NCBI GenBank assembly: GCA_900771185.1
Contig: CAAGND010000231.1
Coordinates: 1 to 7,627, forward strand
From: Clostridia bacterium
GTDB lineage: Bacteria; Bacillota; Clostridia; Oscillospirales; Acutalibacteraceae
Length of the DNA stretch: 7,627 bases
Reading direction: 5' to 3'
The notes under the pieces are model-generated. The model was not told where the DNA came from. It was given only the letters and a program-made list of their open reading frames with translations, and ran no database searches. Numbering within the stretch: position 1 is the first letter of the stretch; each line of letters opens with the position of its first letter. This document shows positions 1 to 5,492 of the stretch, piece after piece. A program made the translations under genes and the position numbers.

Positions 1-16
1 ATTTTTATAGTTTTAA

Positions 17-43
17 GATTCTTCACTGCGCTCAGAATGACGG
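17..43. repeat. Short interspersed repeat piece, copy 1 (CAGAATGACGG type)
   Basis: The last 18 bases (26-43, CTGCGCTCAGAATGACGG) match 265-282 in the same orientation with one mismatch out of 18. Phrases such as 'ATTCTTC...CTCAGAATGACGG' recur in intergenic DNA of Clostridia as I remember them; that part is recollection, not a search. It lies in a block without any convincing ORF. Confidence 0.6.
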
Positions 44-65
44 GTTTTTAGATTGTGTGAGTTTG

Positions 66-98
66 GCAGACGATTAGTGAATCGCCCCTACGGGTTGC
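66..98. repeat. Intergenic repeat element with CGATT/AATCG inverted pair and CCCCTACG tail
   Basis: CGATT at 71-75 is the reverse complement of AATCG at 80-84 with a 4-base loop, followed by GCCCCTACGGG. A diverged relative of the tail (TCCCTACG) occurs at 143-150. It resembles the short 'GAATCGCCCCTACG' repeats that I recall as common between genes in gut Clostridia. No coding potential is apparent. Confidence 0.45.
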
Positions 99-126
99 TC
101 GGTTGTTTTTCGGCTGGTTTTTTCGG

Positions 127-152
127 TGGGCGAACGCAGTCGTCCCTACGAA
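127..152. repeat. Second TCCCTACG-type intergenic repeat element
   Basis: The sequence GGGCGAACGCAGTCGTCCC followed by TACG resembles the element at 66-98 in its C-rich, TACG-ending tail, and looks like a decayed relative of the same repeat class. Evidence is pattern similarity only. Confidence 0.35.
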
Positions 153-170
153 TTGAATACAAAATTCATC

Positions 171-191
171 GTCTAACGTCTGACGTCTAAA
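171..191. repeat. Three tandem heptamers GTCTRAM
   Basis: GTCTAAC (171-177), GTCTGAC (178-184) and GTCTAAA (185-191) are three adjacent 7-base units differing at one or two positions. They sit between the palindromic pieces of the 5' repeat block. Function unknown. Confidence 0.6.
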
Positions 192-209
192 ATCTAATTT
201 CTATTTGAC

Positions 210-260
210 ACCTCATCCGTCACGGCTACGCCGTGCCACCTTCCCCTCAAGGGGAAGGCT
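210..260. repeat. Double-hairpin palindromic repeat (REP/MITE-like)
   Basis: Two perfect hairpins stand side by side. CACGGC (221-226) pairs with GCCGTG (230-235) around a 3-base loop, and CCTTCCCC (239-246) pairs with GGGGAAGG (251-258) around TCAA. The unit starts with CCTCATCCGT. This two-hairpin arrangement matches a short repeat I recall as abundant between genes in Oscillospiraceae genomes; I cannot confirm copy number from one window. No transposase is present, so if mobile it would be non-autonomous. The hairpins lack an adjoining T-run on either strand, so they are poor intrinsic terminators. Confidence 0.75.
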
Positions 261-264
261 AAAG

Positions 265-282
265 CTGCGCGCAGAATGACGG
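265..282. repeat. Short interspersed repeat piece, copy 2
   Basis: CTGCGCGCAGAATGACGG repeats the 18 bases at 26-43 with a single T/G difference, in direct orientation and 239 bases apart. Together the two copies bracket the rest of the repeat block. Confidence 0.6.
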
Positions 283-389
283 CTTTCAATTTTTTGTAAC
301 AAGGTTGGCGGCGTCTGTTCTTTTCATCATATATAAAAATCGGCGCCAAGTTTTGTGAGTATTTTATATTGCTTTTGCTTTTATTTTTA

Positions 390-414
390 TGCTATGATAA
401 ATAATGTTTATAAT
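390..414 (+). promoter_or_regulatory. Likely sigma-A promoter region for the GPH/Dabb operon
   Basis: Two overlapping -10 candidates lie in an AT-rich stretch. One is an extended -10, TG-C-TATGAT (390-398), with TTGCTT (369-374) 18 bases upstream. The other is a perfect TATAAT (409-414) with only a weak -35 (TTTATG at 386-391). Either would give a short leader before the ATG at 437. I cannot tell which is used. No operator or cre-like site is evident. Confidence 0.45.
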
Positions 415-436
415 ATCCTTGAAAGGCGGATAGCAG

Positions 437-1954
437 ATGTCATCTAACGAAACCAGTGCTGCCGGCACCGTTGTCAACGACAATGCCGTTGAACGCCAGC
501 TCGAACAGCAGAAAAAACGTTATCTCTCGCCCAAAGAGTTTGCCGCTTATATTGTCTCCGGCTTCGGCGACAAGAACTGGGAAACCTTCAACGGCAGCAA
601 CTCCTTCTTCTTCAACACGACATTTCTGAACGCCGACCCGGTTGTGCTCAGCCTGTCAAGCAGTGTGTGCGCAATAGCGGATACTTTTGATAACGCTATT
701 TCCGGTCCGATTATCGACCGCACACGCACACGGTGGGGTCGTGTTCGTCCCTATCTCATTCTGACTCTGCCAATCTGGCTGTTCAGCGCAATTTCTCCGT
801 GGCTTCTGCCCGGCGGCATGTCTCAGACTGCGATTTTTATCTGGTTTCTCGTCATTTCATATATCGGCTCAATAGCCGGCTCATTCTATAACCCCTGCTA
901 CACAGCATTGCTTTACAACCTGACGCCGAATATCAACGAGCGTCACAAGCTCATTGCAACCGATACATACATTGACCTTCTGGGCGTCTGGCTCCCGTCC
1001 CTGTTCCCGTTCCTTGTGGACTATCTGCCCAGAGACATACCCACAAGAACCATATATATGGGCGGTGCTTTCTTCTTTATAGCCTGTGTCGTAGTTTTCC
1101 GCTCAATCGGATTCTTCACCCTCAAGGAGCGCATGCCGCTCGCCTCACGCGACGAGATGAAGAGCGTCAGCATATGGCAGTCTGTCAAGCAGGTCGCGAC
1201 CTGCCGTCCGATGTGGGTTCTTGTTATCAAGAACTTTTTCGGAGTCGGCAAAGGCGTTGGAAATTCGGTTGCAAACTATTTTTGGCTCAACTGTACCGGC
1301 AAGATTTCAAACGGTTCAATAGTCGGTCTGTTCACCGGTCTTCCCAGTTACTTTGTCCTTCCGTTTGCTCCGAAATTGACAAAGAAAATGGGGCTTAAAA
1401 ATCTCGCTTCTTTCTCTTACGGCTTCTGCGGAATAACGTATATCATAATGTATCTTATAGGTTACAAACCGTTCGGGAACAGCTTGATGAACATAGTATA
1501 TCTTACCATCATGCTAACTATAGCCGGCTCCCTCAACAGTATTCAGAGATATTGCAGCACCGCTCTGCAGGGCGATGTTTATGACTATGTCGAATGGAAA
1601 ACAGGCATACGCAACGAGGGCATGATAACTGCCGCAATGGGATATATCACTCTCATTACGAACAACATCGCGAACATTCTCAGCGGCGTTATAATCAAAT
1701 CCATACACTACGTTCCCCTGCTCAACGCCTACGGCGTTGTTATCCCGCAGAATGATCAGAAGATGCTCGCAGGCATATGGACGATATTCGCGCTTGCCCC
1801 CGGAATCGGCAGACTTGCGAAAGCCATTACGCTCCAGTTCTTCAACGTTCACGGCAAAACCAAGGACAGAATGATGGTTGAGCTTGCTGAAATCCGTGCG
1901 GCAAAAGTCGTTGACACAGGCGAAATCGACGGCAATCAAGGTTTGGAGGAATAA
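437..1954 (+). CDS. GPH-family (MelB-like) MFS sugar:cation symporter
   Basis: This 505-residue protein has the features of a glycoside-pentoside-hexuronide:cation symporter, which imports sugars or glycosides across the cytoplasmic membrane. Family marks are the loop 2-3 signature ending in DRTRTRWGRVRPY (94-106) and the second-half signature GDVYDYVEWKTGIRNEG (379-395), with about 12 hydrophobic segments. The first ~30 residues are a polar, charged extension, so it is slightly longer than the usual 450-480. In helix II the family's 'WDAINDP' reads ADTFDNA (81-87): the residue equivalent to MelB Asp55 is kept (D82), but the position of Asp59 is N86, with Asp shifted to 85. The start has AAAGGCGG upstream. 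A Dabb-domain gene follows after three bases, so the two are probably co-transcribed. The substrate cannot be predicted; no glycosidase is linked. Confidence 0.93.
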   Translation: MSSNETSAAGTVVNDNAVERQLEQQKKRYLSPKEFAAYIVSGFGDKNWETFNGSNSFFFNTTFLNADPVVLSLSSSVCAIADTFDNAISGPIIDRTRTRWGRVRPYLILTLPIWLFSAISPWLLPGGMSQTAIFIWFLVISYIGSIAGSFYNPCYTALLYNLTPNINERHKLIATDTYIDLLGVWLPSLFPFLVDYLPRDIPTRTIYMGGAFFFIACVVVFRSIGFFTLKERMPLASRDEMKSVSIWQSVKQVATCRPMWVLVIKNFFGVGKGVGNSVANYFWLNCTGKISNGSIVGLFTGLPSYFVLPFAPKLTKKMGLKNLASFSYGFCGITYIIMYLIGYKPFGNSLMNIVYLTIMLTIAGSLNSIQRYCSTALQGDVYDYVEWKTGIRNEGMITAAMGYITLITNNIANILSGVIIKSIHYVPLLNAYGVVIPQNDQKMLAGIWTIFALAPGIGRLAKAITLQFFNVHGKTKDRMMVELAEIRAAKVVDTGEIDGNQGLEE

Positions 1955-1957
1955 AAT

Positions 1958-2254
1958 ATGGTGACACATATCGTTTTTTGGCAGCTTAAAGACGAGGCTC
2001 TCGGCGCGGACAAGAAGTCAAACGCCGCCAAGATAAAAAATATGCTCGAAGCCCTTGTCGGTGTTATTCCCGGACTGATTGAGGCCAAGGTTGGAATAAA
2101 CGAAAACGGCGGCAAATACGATGCTGCGCTCTATTCCCGTTTCGAGAGCATGGACGCTTTGCACGCCTACGATTCACACCCCGAACATCTCAAAGTTCGC
2201 GAATTTGTCAAAGCCGTCAGGCTTGAGCGTGAAAGCGTTGATTTTGAAGACTGA
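1958..2254 (+). CDS. Dabb (stress-responsive alpha/beta barrel) domain protein
   Basis: A 98-residue protein that fills a single Dabb domain, a small dimeric ferredoxin-like alpha/beta barrel. Visible marks are the N-terminal strand MVTHIVFWQLK with H4, a helix around 22-38, the strand 'YDAALYSRFES' (54-64) and the C-terminal 'YDSHPEHLKVREFV' (71-84) with H74 and H77. Dabb proteins are mostly of unknown biochemical role in bacteria; some relatives bind or convert small aromatic or polyketide-like molecules, but nothing here supports a specific reaction. GGAGG (1945-1949) lies inside the end of the transporter gene, 8 bases before the ATG, which indicates coupled translation in one operon. The protein is cytosolic: no signal peptide or membrane segment. 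Confidence 0.9.
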   Translation: MVTHIVFWQLKDEALGADKKSNAAKIKNMLEALVGVIPGLIEAKVGINENGGKYDAALYSRFESMDALHAYDSHPEHLKVREFVKAVRLERESVDFED

Positions 2255-2265
2255 ACAGAAAGATC

Positions 2266-2307
2266 TCAACCCACCGAAGCAAACAAGTCTCAGGTGGGTT
2301 GATTTTT
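2266..2307 (+). terminator. Intrinsic terminator of the GPH/Dabb operon
   Basis: TCAACCCACC (2266-2275) pairs perfectly with GGTGGGTTGA (2293-2302), a 10-bp stem with a 17-base loop, followed at once by TTTTT (2303-2307). It starts 11 bases after the Dabb stop codon and separates that operon from the sigma-factor unit. Confidence 0.88.
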
Positions 2308-2330
2308 ATATTATAAAACAATAAAAATTT

Positions 2331-2360
2331 TGAAACGTTTTGCAGTCTTTGCAGTCTTAT
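2331..2360 (+). promoter_or_regulatory. Candidate ECF-type, autoregulatory promoter
   Basis: TGAAAC (2331-2336) followed after 16 bases by AGTC (2353-2356) and TTAT resembles the -35 'TGAAAC' and -10 'CGTC' of ECF sigma promoters such as those of Bacillus SigW/SigM. It lies 23 bases before the ATG of an ECF sigma gene, where self-recognition is common. Recognition by this particular sigma is inference. The -10 core sits in the second copy of a tandem 9-base repeat. Confidence 0.55.
2339..2356 (+). repeat. Tandem 9-bp direct repeat in the sigma-gene promoter
   Basis: TTTGCAGTC occurs twice without a gap (2339-2347 and 2348-2356). The second copy supplies the candidate -10 core; the first lies in the spacer, too close to the -35 to act as an alternative -10. 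Confidence 0.85.
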
Positions 2361-2378
2361 AGCTGAGGAGGTGAAAAA

Positions 2379-2870
2379 ATGGCAGACTTTGAAGAAATTT
2401 ATACTGAGCATTTCCACAACGTATACAAGTATGTTTTTTCACTTTGCCGGAATGAGGAGACAGCCGAGGAGATAACACAGGAAGCGTTCTATAAAGCCAT
2501 GGAGCATTTGGACAGCTTTGACGGCAGGTGCAAGCTCTATGTGTGGCTTTGTCAGATTGCCAAGAATACATATCTTACATTTGCAAAAAAGCAGAAAAGG
2601 CTTGTTTCCGAGTCGAATACCGATTCAGCCGGGCAGGTACAAACTGACTTTGAGAGCGAACTTGTTGATAAAGACACCGCATGGGAGGTTCACACGTTGC
2701 TGCACCGGCTGAAAGAACCGTACAAGGAAGTGTTCTCGCTAAGGGTCTTCGGAGAGCTGTCATTTTCCCAAATCGGAGAGCTGTTCGGAAAAACCGACAG
2801 CTGGGCGAGGCTTATATTTTACCGCGCAAAACAAGAAATAAGGAGGGGCTTAGATGAAAGAACCTTGTGA
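2379..2870 (+). CDS. ECF-type RNA polymerase sigma-70 factor
   Basis: A 163-residue two-domain sigma factor that directs RNA polymerase to alternative promoters. Sigma-2 covers about residues 5-73, with the region 2.2-like stretch EEITQEAFYKA (30-40) and the region 2.4-like stretch YVWLCQIAKNTYL (54-66). An acidic linker (75-102) precedes sigma-4 (about 105-156), whose helix-turn-helix is LSFSQIGELFGKTDSWARL (127-145). There is no region 1.1 or 3, as expected for the ECF group, and the length is typical. A strong GAGGAGGTG (2365-2373) sits just before the ATG. Its last 17 bases overlap the downstream zf-HC2 membrane gene in another frame, so the two are translationally coupled, which fits a cognate anti-sigma. 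Likely regulated by its own promoter and by membrane sequestration. Confidence 0.94.
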   Translation: MADFEEIYTEHFHNVYKYVFSLCRNEETAEEITQEAFYKAMEHLDSFDGRCKLYVWLCQIAKNTYLTFAKKQKRLVSESNTDSAGQVQTDFESELVDKDTAWEVHTLLHRLKEPYKEVFSLRVFGELSFSQIGELFGKTDSWARLIFYRAKQEIRRGLDERTL

Positions 2871-3606
2871 AATTATCCGTGATTTGCTGCCGCTTTATCT
2901 CGACGGTGTGTGCAGTGAGGAGAGCAGACAAACTGTTGACGAACATCTGAAGAGCTGTGAGAGCTGCAACGAGGAGCTTCGTCTGATGGGGGCTTCCGTC
3001 AATGCTCCGCACACGCATAAGGAGGACGAAAAGCTGGCAAAGTCAGCATCAGCCTCATGGAAGCGAGGCAAAAGGAAAGCGTTTTTCATAGGCGCTGCTA
3101 TTACATTATCAGCCTTCCTGGTTATCATCTGCGGATATTTGGGTTTTCACTGGTTTTCCACGGCAGACGGAGATGACATTGACGCGCTGACTGAGAAAGC
3201 GTCAATAAGCTTTGATTGTGAAAATTCATCCATAATAGCGACAGCGCAGAGAGGAAACTATTTGGCGGCACTGTGTACCGACAATAACGGGTCTGATTTT
3301 ATTTGTGTTTATGATCGGGATAATGTGTTCAAAAACCGCTGGCGTGTCAGCGGCGGCGCAGGCAAAGGCCCGAGCGGAGAAATAGCCAGCTGGCATTTCG
3401 GCAGTCCTCATGCGGAGGCAGTCCTTGTCTTCGGCGGTGTCGGGCTTCCCGATGAGGCTCGTTGGTACACATTCCAAAATGATGGGATAACCTATATCTG
3501 CCCCATTGAAAACAATACTACCTTGAATATCTTTGTCATCCAAGACAGTATTGATATAAACGGCTACCCTGACATGCTCAATGAGAATTTTGAACTTCTG
3601 GAATAA
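2854..3606 (+). CDS. Zinc-finger (zf-HC2) transmembrane anti-sigma factor
   Basis: A 250-residue single-pass membrane protein that probably binds and inhibits the sigma factor encoded just upstream. The N-terminal cytoplasmic domain carries C5 and H31-x3-C35-x2-C38, the pattern of zinc-binding anti-sigma domains, preceded by the characteristic 'IIRDLLPLYLDGVCSEES' (7-24). A basic linker KRGKRK (70-75) leads to one membrane segment (about 76-98), and residues 100-250 form an outside, Gly- and aromatic-rich domain that may sense the signal; I do not recognise its fold. AAGGAGGGG lies before the ATG, which is inside the sigma gene. Release probably needs regulated proteolysis or a conformational change, but no protease gene is in view. 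The pairing with the sigma is strongly supported by the overlap. Confidence 0.9.
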   Translation: MKEPCEIIRDLLPLYLDGVCSEESRQTVDEHLKSCESCNEELRLMGASVNAPHTHKEDEKLAKSASASWKRGKRKAFFIGAAITLSAFLVIICGYLGFHWFSTADGDDIDALTEKASISFDCENSSIIATAQRGNYLAALCTDNNGSDFICVYDRDNVFKNRWRVSGGAGKGPSGEIASWHFGSPHAEAVLVFGGVGLPDEARWYTFQNDGITYICPIENNTTLNIFVIQDSIDINGYPDMLNENFELLE

Positions 3607-3630
3607 GCCGCATATCACAGCACAAATAAA

Positions 3631-3667
3631 CATCCCCGAAACCTGATGGCTTCGGGGATGCGTTTTT
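3631..3667. terminator. Bidirectional intrinsic terminator between convergent genes
   Basis: CATCCCCGAA (3631-3640) and TTCGGGGATG (3651-3660) form a perfect 10-bp stem with a 10-base loop that can add two more G-C pairs (CC/GG). TTTTT (3663-3667) follows on the plus strand, and on the minus strand the stem is followed by TTTATTTG. It can therefore end both the sigma/anti-sigma transcript and the minus-strand transporter transcript. Confidence 0.92.
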
Positions 3668-3674
3668 GTTGAGT

Positions 3675-5147
3675 TTAAGCCTTTTCGGTTTCCTCCGCGG
3701 GAGCTCCGTGGGCTTCACGGACATACTTATAAACCGGTTCAAGACGCTTCTTATCAAGCGGATAAGCAAACTGCATGAGGACAAACACAAGGGTATAAAC
3801 AATTGCAGGAATGAGCGTGCAGACAAAGAGTATACCCTCGCCGACGCCCGGAATATATCCGCGGCTGCCCATTGTCGCTCCGTCATATCCCGCAACCCTG
3901 CTCAGAAGCAGAAGTCCGCCAGAATCGGCCGCAGTCTGCCCGAGCTTGCGGCAGAAGGTATAGACCGCGTATATCGCGCTCTCACTTCGCAGTCCCGTCT
4001 TATACTCCTGATAATCGATAACATCCGCAACAACAGCCCAGTTTGTTATGCTGACAAACGAATAACCGAAGCCGATAATGAACAGGAAGAGCATGAACAC
4101 CGCCGGACCTGTTGTGAGCCTGTCAAGCTTTGGAACAACGAAAAACATAAGTATTGACGCAAGCGCAGAGAAGAAAGTTCCGAAGCCGCAAAGCTCCTTT
4201 TTGCCGAATCTCTTGACGAGCTTTGGCATGAAGAGAATGAGTATCACCATGGGCAGATAGTTTGCGATGGTGCCTACAATTGAGAGGTTTGTGTTTTCAA
4301 AATAGTTCTTATAAAGATACTGATTGAGTGACGCGAACTGGAGCTGACCGCTTATCAGGATACCCGCAAGTGCGGCGGAGACGAACGGTCTGCTCTTGAG
4401 CATGCCGAGATAGGTCTTTTTCATATCCACCTTCGGATCCTGCTCTGACGGCACGCGCTCACGGGTGGTCTTGAAGCACGCCATATAGAATATTATAGCC
4501 AGCACGCCCATGACAATTCCGAAAGTGAGCATTCCGCCCGCATCTGCGGATTTTATCTCCATACCCTCAGCGTTGGTGCCTGTGACCTTATATATAACCA
4601 GAGGTGCGACAAGCAGGGGCGCCGCGCCGCCAACTCCGCCGCCGATTGAGCGGAAGGTTGAAAGCAGCGTTCTGCCCTCGGGGTCATCGGTGATAACGGA
4701 CGCCAGGGAACCGAACGGTATATTCATGCCGGTATAGAGCATACCGAACATTATATAGGTCACATATGCACACAGGAGAATCAAGGTCTGATTTGAAGTG
4801 AACCTGCTGAAATCCACAAAGCAAAGCATTGCGGAAATCCCCAGCGGCACGCTGACCCACTTCAGATAAGGTCTGAACTTGCCGTCTGCATTAGGCTTTT
4901 TTCTTGCGACTATATATCCCCATATCGGATCATTTATCGCATCCCAAAGCCTTGTGACGAGAAACAGCGACGCCACCTTGCTCTCAGCGATTTTCAGAAC
5001 GTCGGTGTAAAACACCTTGAGAAACGACGAGACATAAGTGAGAACAAAAAGGTTGCCGGCGTCACCGAGCATATAGCCCATGCCCTCTTTTATGCCTATT
5101 TTATTCGGGTGCCCCTGCACCGCTTCAAGAGATCTCTGCTGTTCCAT
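3675..5147 (-). CDS. GPH-family (MelB-like) MFS sugar:cation symporter, second copy
   Basis: A 490-residue polytopic transporter of the same family as 437-1954 but clearly a different lineage. It starts with GIKEGMGYMLGDAGNLF (18-34), where D29 is the likely sugar-site acidic residue in helix I, and has the canonical helix II motif WDAINDPIWG (68-77), so both aspartates equivalent to the MelB Na+ site (D69, D73) are kept. The second-half signature ADVIDYQEYKTGLRSES (374-390) is intact. About 12 membrane segments are present, and the C-terminus is a charged tail. AGGGG lies upstream of the ATG. It is a single-gene unit, convergent with the anti-sigma gene and sharing its terminator. It probably imports a sugar or glycoside with Na+ or H+; the substrate is unknown. 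Confidence 0.93.
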   Translation of the reverse strand: MEQQRSLEAVQGHPNKIGIKEGMGYMLGDAGNLFVLTYVSSFLKVFYTDVLKIAESKVASLFLVTRLWDAINDPIWGYIVARKKPNADGKFRPYLKWVSVPLGISAMLCFVDFSRFTSNQTLILLCAYVTYIMFGMLYTGMNIPFGSLASVITDDPEGRTLLSTFRSIGGGVGGAAPLLVAPLVIYKVTGTNAEGMEIKSADAGGMLTFGIVMGVLAIIFYMACFKTTRERVPSEQDPKVDMKKTYLGMLKSRPFVSAALAGILISGQLQFASLNQYLYKNYFENTNLSIVGTIANYLPMVILILFMPKLVKRFGKKELCGFGTFFSALASILMFFVVPKLDRLTTGPAVFMLFLFIIGFGYSFVSITNWAVVADVIDYQEYKTGLRSESAIYAVYTFCRKLGQTAADSGGLLLLSRVAGYDGATMGSRGYIPGVGEGILFVCTLIPAIVYTLVFVLMQFAYPLDKKRLEPVYKYVREAHGAPAEETEKA

Positions 5148-5167
5148 AATTCATCCCCTAATAAAAC

Positions 5168-5183
5168 AATATATCTATATATT
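5168..5183. promoter_or_regulatory. 16-bp AT palindrome over the -10 region
   Basis: AATATAT (5168-5174) and ATATATT (5177-5183) are exact inverted copies around CT and overlap the candidate -10. It could be an operator, but in a stretch made almost only of A and T it may be chance. Confidence 0.3.
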
Positions 5184-5197
5184 AACATTTAAGACAA
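5168..5197 (-). promoter_or_regulatory. Candidate promoter for the minus-strand GPH transporter
   Basis: On the minus strand, TTGTCT (5197-5192) is followed after 18 bases by TATATT (5173-5168), 4/6 and 5/6 matches to sigma-A boxes, about 20 bases before the start codon. An alternative upstream pair, TTGGCA with TAAATG, fits less well. The -35 lies inside the 15-bp repeat at 5193-5207. Confidence 0.45.
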
Positions 5198-5207
5198 AAT
5201 TTTACAA
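5193..5207. repeat. 15-bp exact repeat, copy 1 (possible operator)
   Basis: GACAAAATTTTACAA recurs exactly at 5491-5505. This copy overlaps the candidate -35 of the minus-strand transporter; the other overlaps the -35 of the plus-strand secreted-protein gene. The AAAATTTT core makes the motif nearly dyad-symmetric. Confidence 0.6.
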
Positions 5208-5337
5208 GTGCCAAAAAAATCACCTGCATTGCATTTTGGACAAAGAAACCGTCGGTTAAATCGGGGGTGTGACTATCAGCGGGTTACTTAACACAAAAAT
5301 TTTCATGCAAAGTTGTTGACAAAAGTCTATGTTAATA
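5208..5337. other. Intergenic stretch without recognised gene
   Basis: Part of the 392-base divergent gap. I see no ORF with a ribosome binding site. An 11-base inverted repeat, AACCGTCGGTT (5247-5257), could be an operator. A perfect TTGACA stands at 5316-5321, but no acceptable -10 lies 16-18 bases after it, so I do not call a promoter there. Confidence 0.4.
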
Positions 5338-5417
5338 CGCACCCGAGCTATTCGGGATAACTCAGTTGGCCAACCTTGAGACACGGAGGAAAAATAAGGT
5401 GCGGCTATTTTACTCCG
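5338..5417 (+). ncRNA. Candidate structured RNA / leader of unknown class
   Basis: Several pairings can form. CGCACC (5338-5343) pairs with GGTGCG (5398-5403) as a closing helix; CCCGA/TCGGG (5342-5346, 5352-5356) and CTCA-GTT/AAC-TGAG (5361-5367, 5372-5380) are possible inner hairpins. A rival stem, CGGAG (5384-5388) with CTCCG (5413-5417) extended by AAAA/TTTT (5390-5393, 5408-5411), would bury the GGAGG at 5385-5389. The alternatives resemble a switching leader, but I match no known riboswitch consensus, no T-run follows, and no clear promoter precedes it. The tRNA D-arm-like phrase AACTCAGTTGG is not part of a tRNA: no T-arm or acceptor closure follows. Confidence 0.3.
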
Positions 5418-5422
5418 GCTGA
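5399..5422 (+). CDS. Possible 7-codon leader ORF
   Basis: A GTG codon at 5399 lies 9 bases after GGAGG (5385-5389) and opens a 7-residue frame, MRLFYSG, ending at TGA 5420-5422, one base before the ATG of the 22-codon ORF. If translated it could couple or regulate the next ORF. Very short and weakly supported. Confidence 0.15.
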   Translation: MRLFYSG

Positions 5423-5423
5423 C

Positions 5424-5492
5424 ATGAGCATCAAATACATTGTCGTTTTCGCTAAAAAAGTATTATCAAGTTTATTCAAACTAACTAATTGA
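5424..5492 (+). CDS. Possible 22-residue cationic hydrophobic peptide
   Basis: ATG at 5424 opens a 22-codon frame ending in TGA (5490-5492). It starts MSIKYIVVFAKKVLSSL and continues FKLTN: four lysines, no acidic residue, and a run of aliphatic and aromatic residues able to form an amphipathic or membrane-associated helix. No good ribosome binding site stands directly upstream; translation would have to come by coupling from the 7-codon frame that ends one base before. Its stop overlaps the -35 of the next promoter. Small toxins, signalling peptides and plain chance are all possible. Confidence 0.2.
   Translation: MSIKYIVVFAKKVLSSLFKLTN

Noticed and set aside
305..349. Inverted repeat TTGGCGGCG / CGGCGCCAA followed by TTTTG, terminator-like
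   Set aside because: One mismatch, a 27-base loop and only four T residues; no upstream gene is in view for it to terminate.
1514..1969. 151-codon minus-strand frame opposite the first transporter
   Set aside because: Antisense shadow of a well-supported gene; its translation shows no family pattern and no ribosome site.
2330..2345. cre-like (CcpA) site TTGAAACGTTTTGCAG
   Set aside because: The CG is one base too close to TGAAA for the TGNAANCG consensus; the ECF -35 reading fits better.
3666..4157. 163-codon plus-strand frame opposite the second transporter
   Set aside because: Lies wholly over the GPH gene's C-terminal half and the shared terminator tail; translation is low-complexity and basic without domain features.
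5316..5344. Perfect TTGACA at 5316-5321 as a promoter
   Set aside because: The bases 16-18 positions downstream are GC-rich (CGCACCC) with no -10 resemblance.
5355..5385. tRNA-like phrase AACTCAGTTGG
   Set aside because: No T-arm (GGTTCGAATCC-like) or matching acceptor stem at the correct distance, so not a tRNA.
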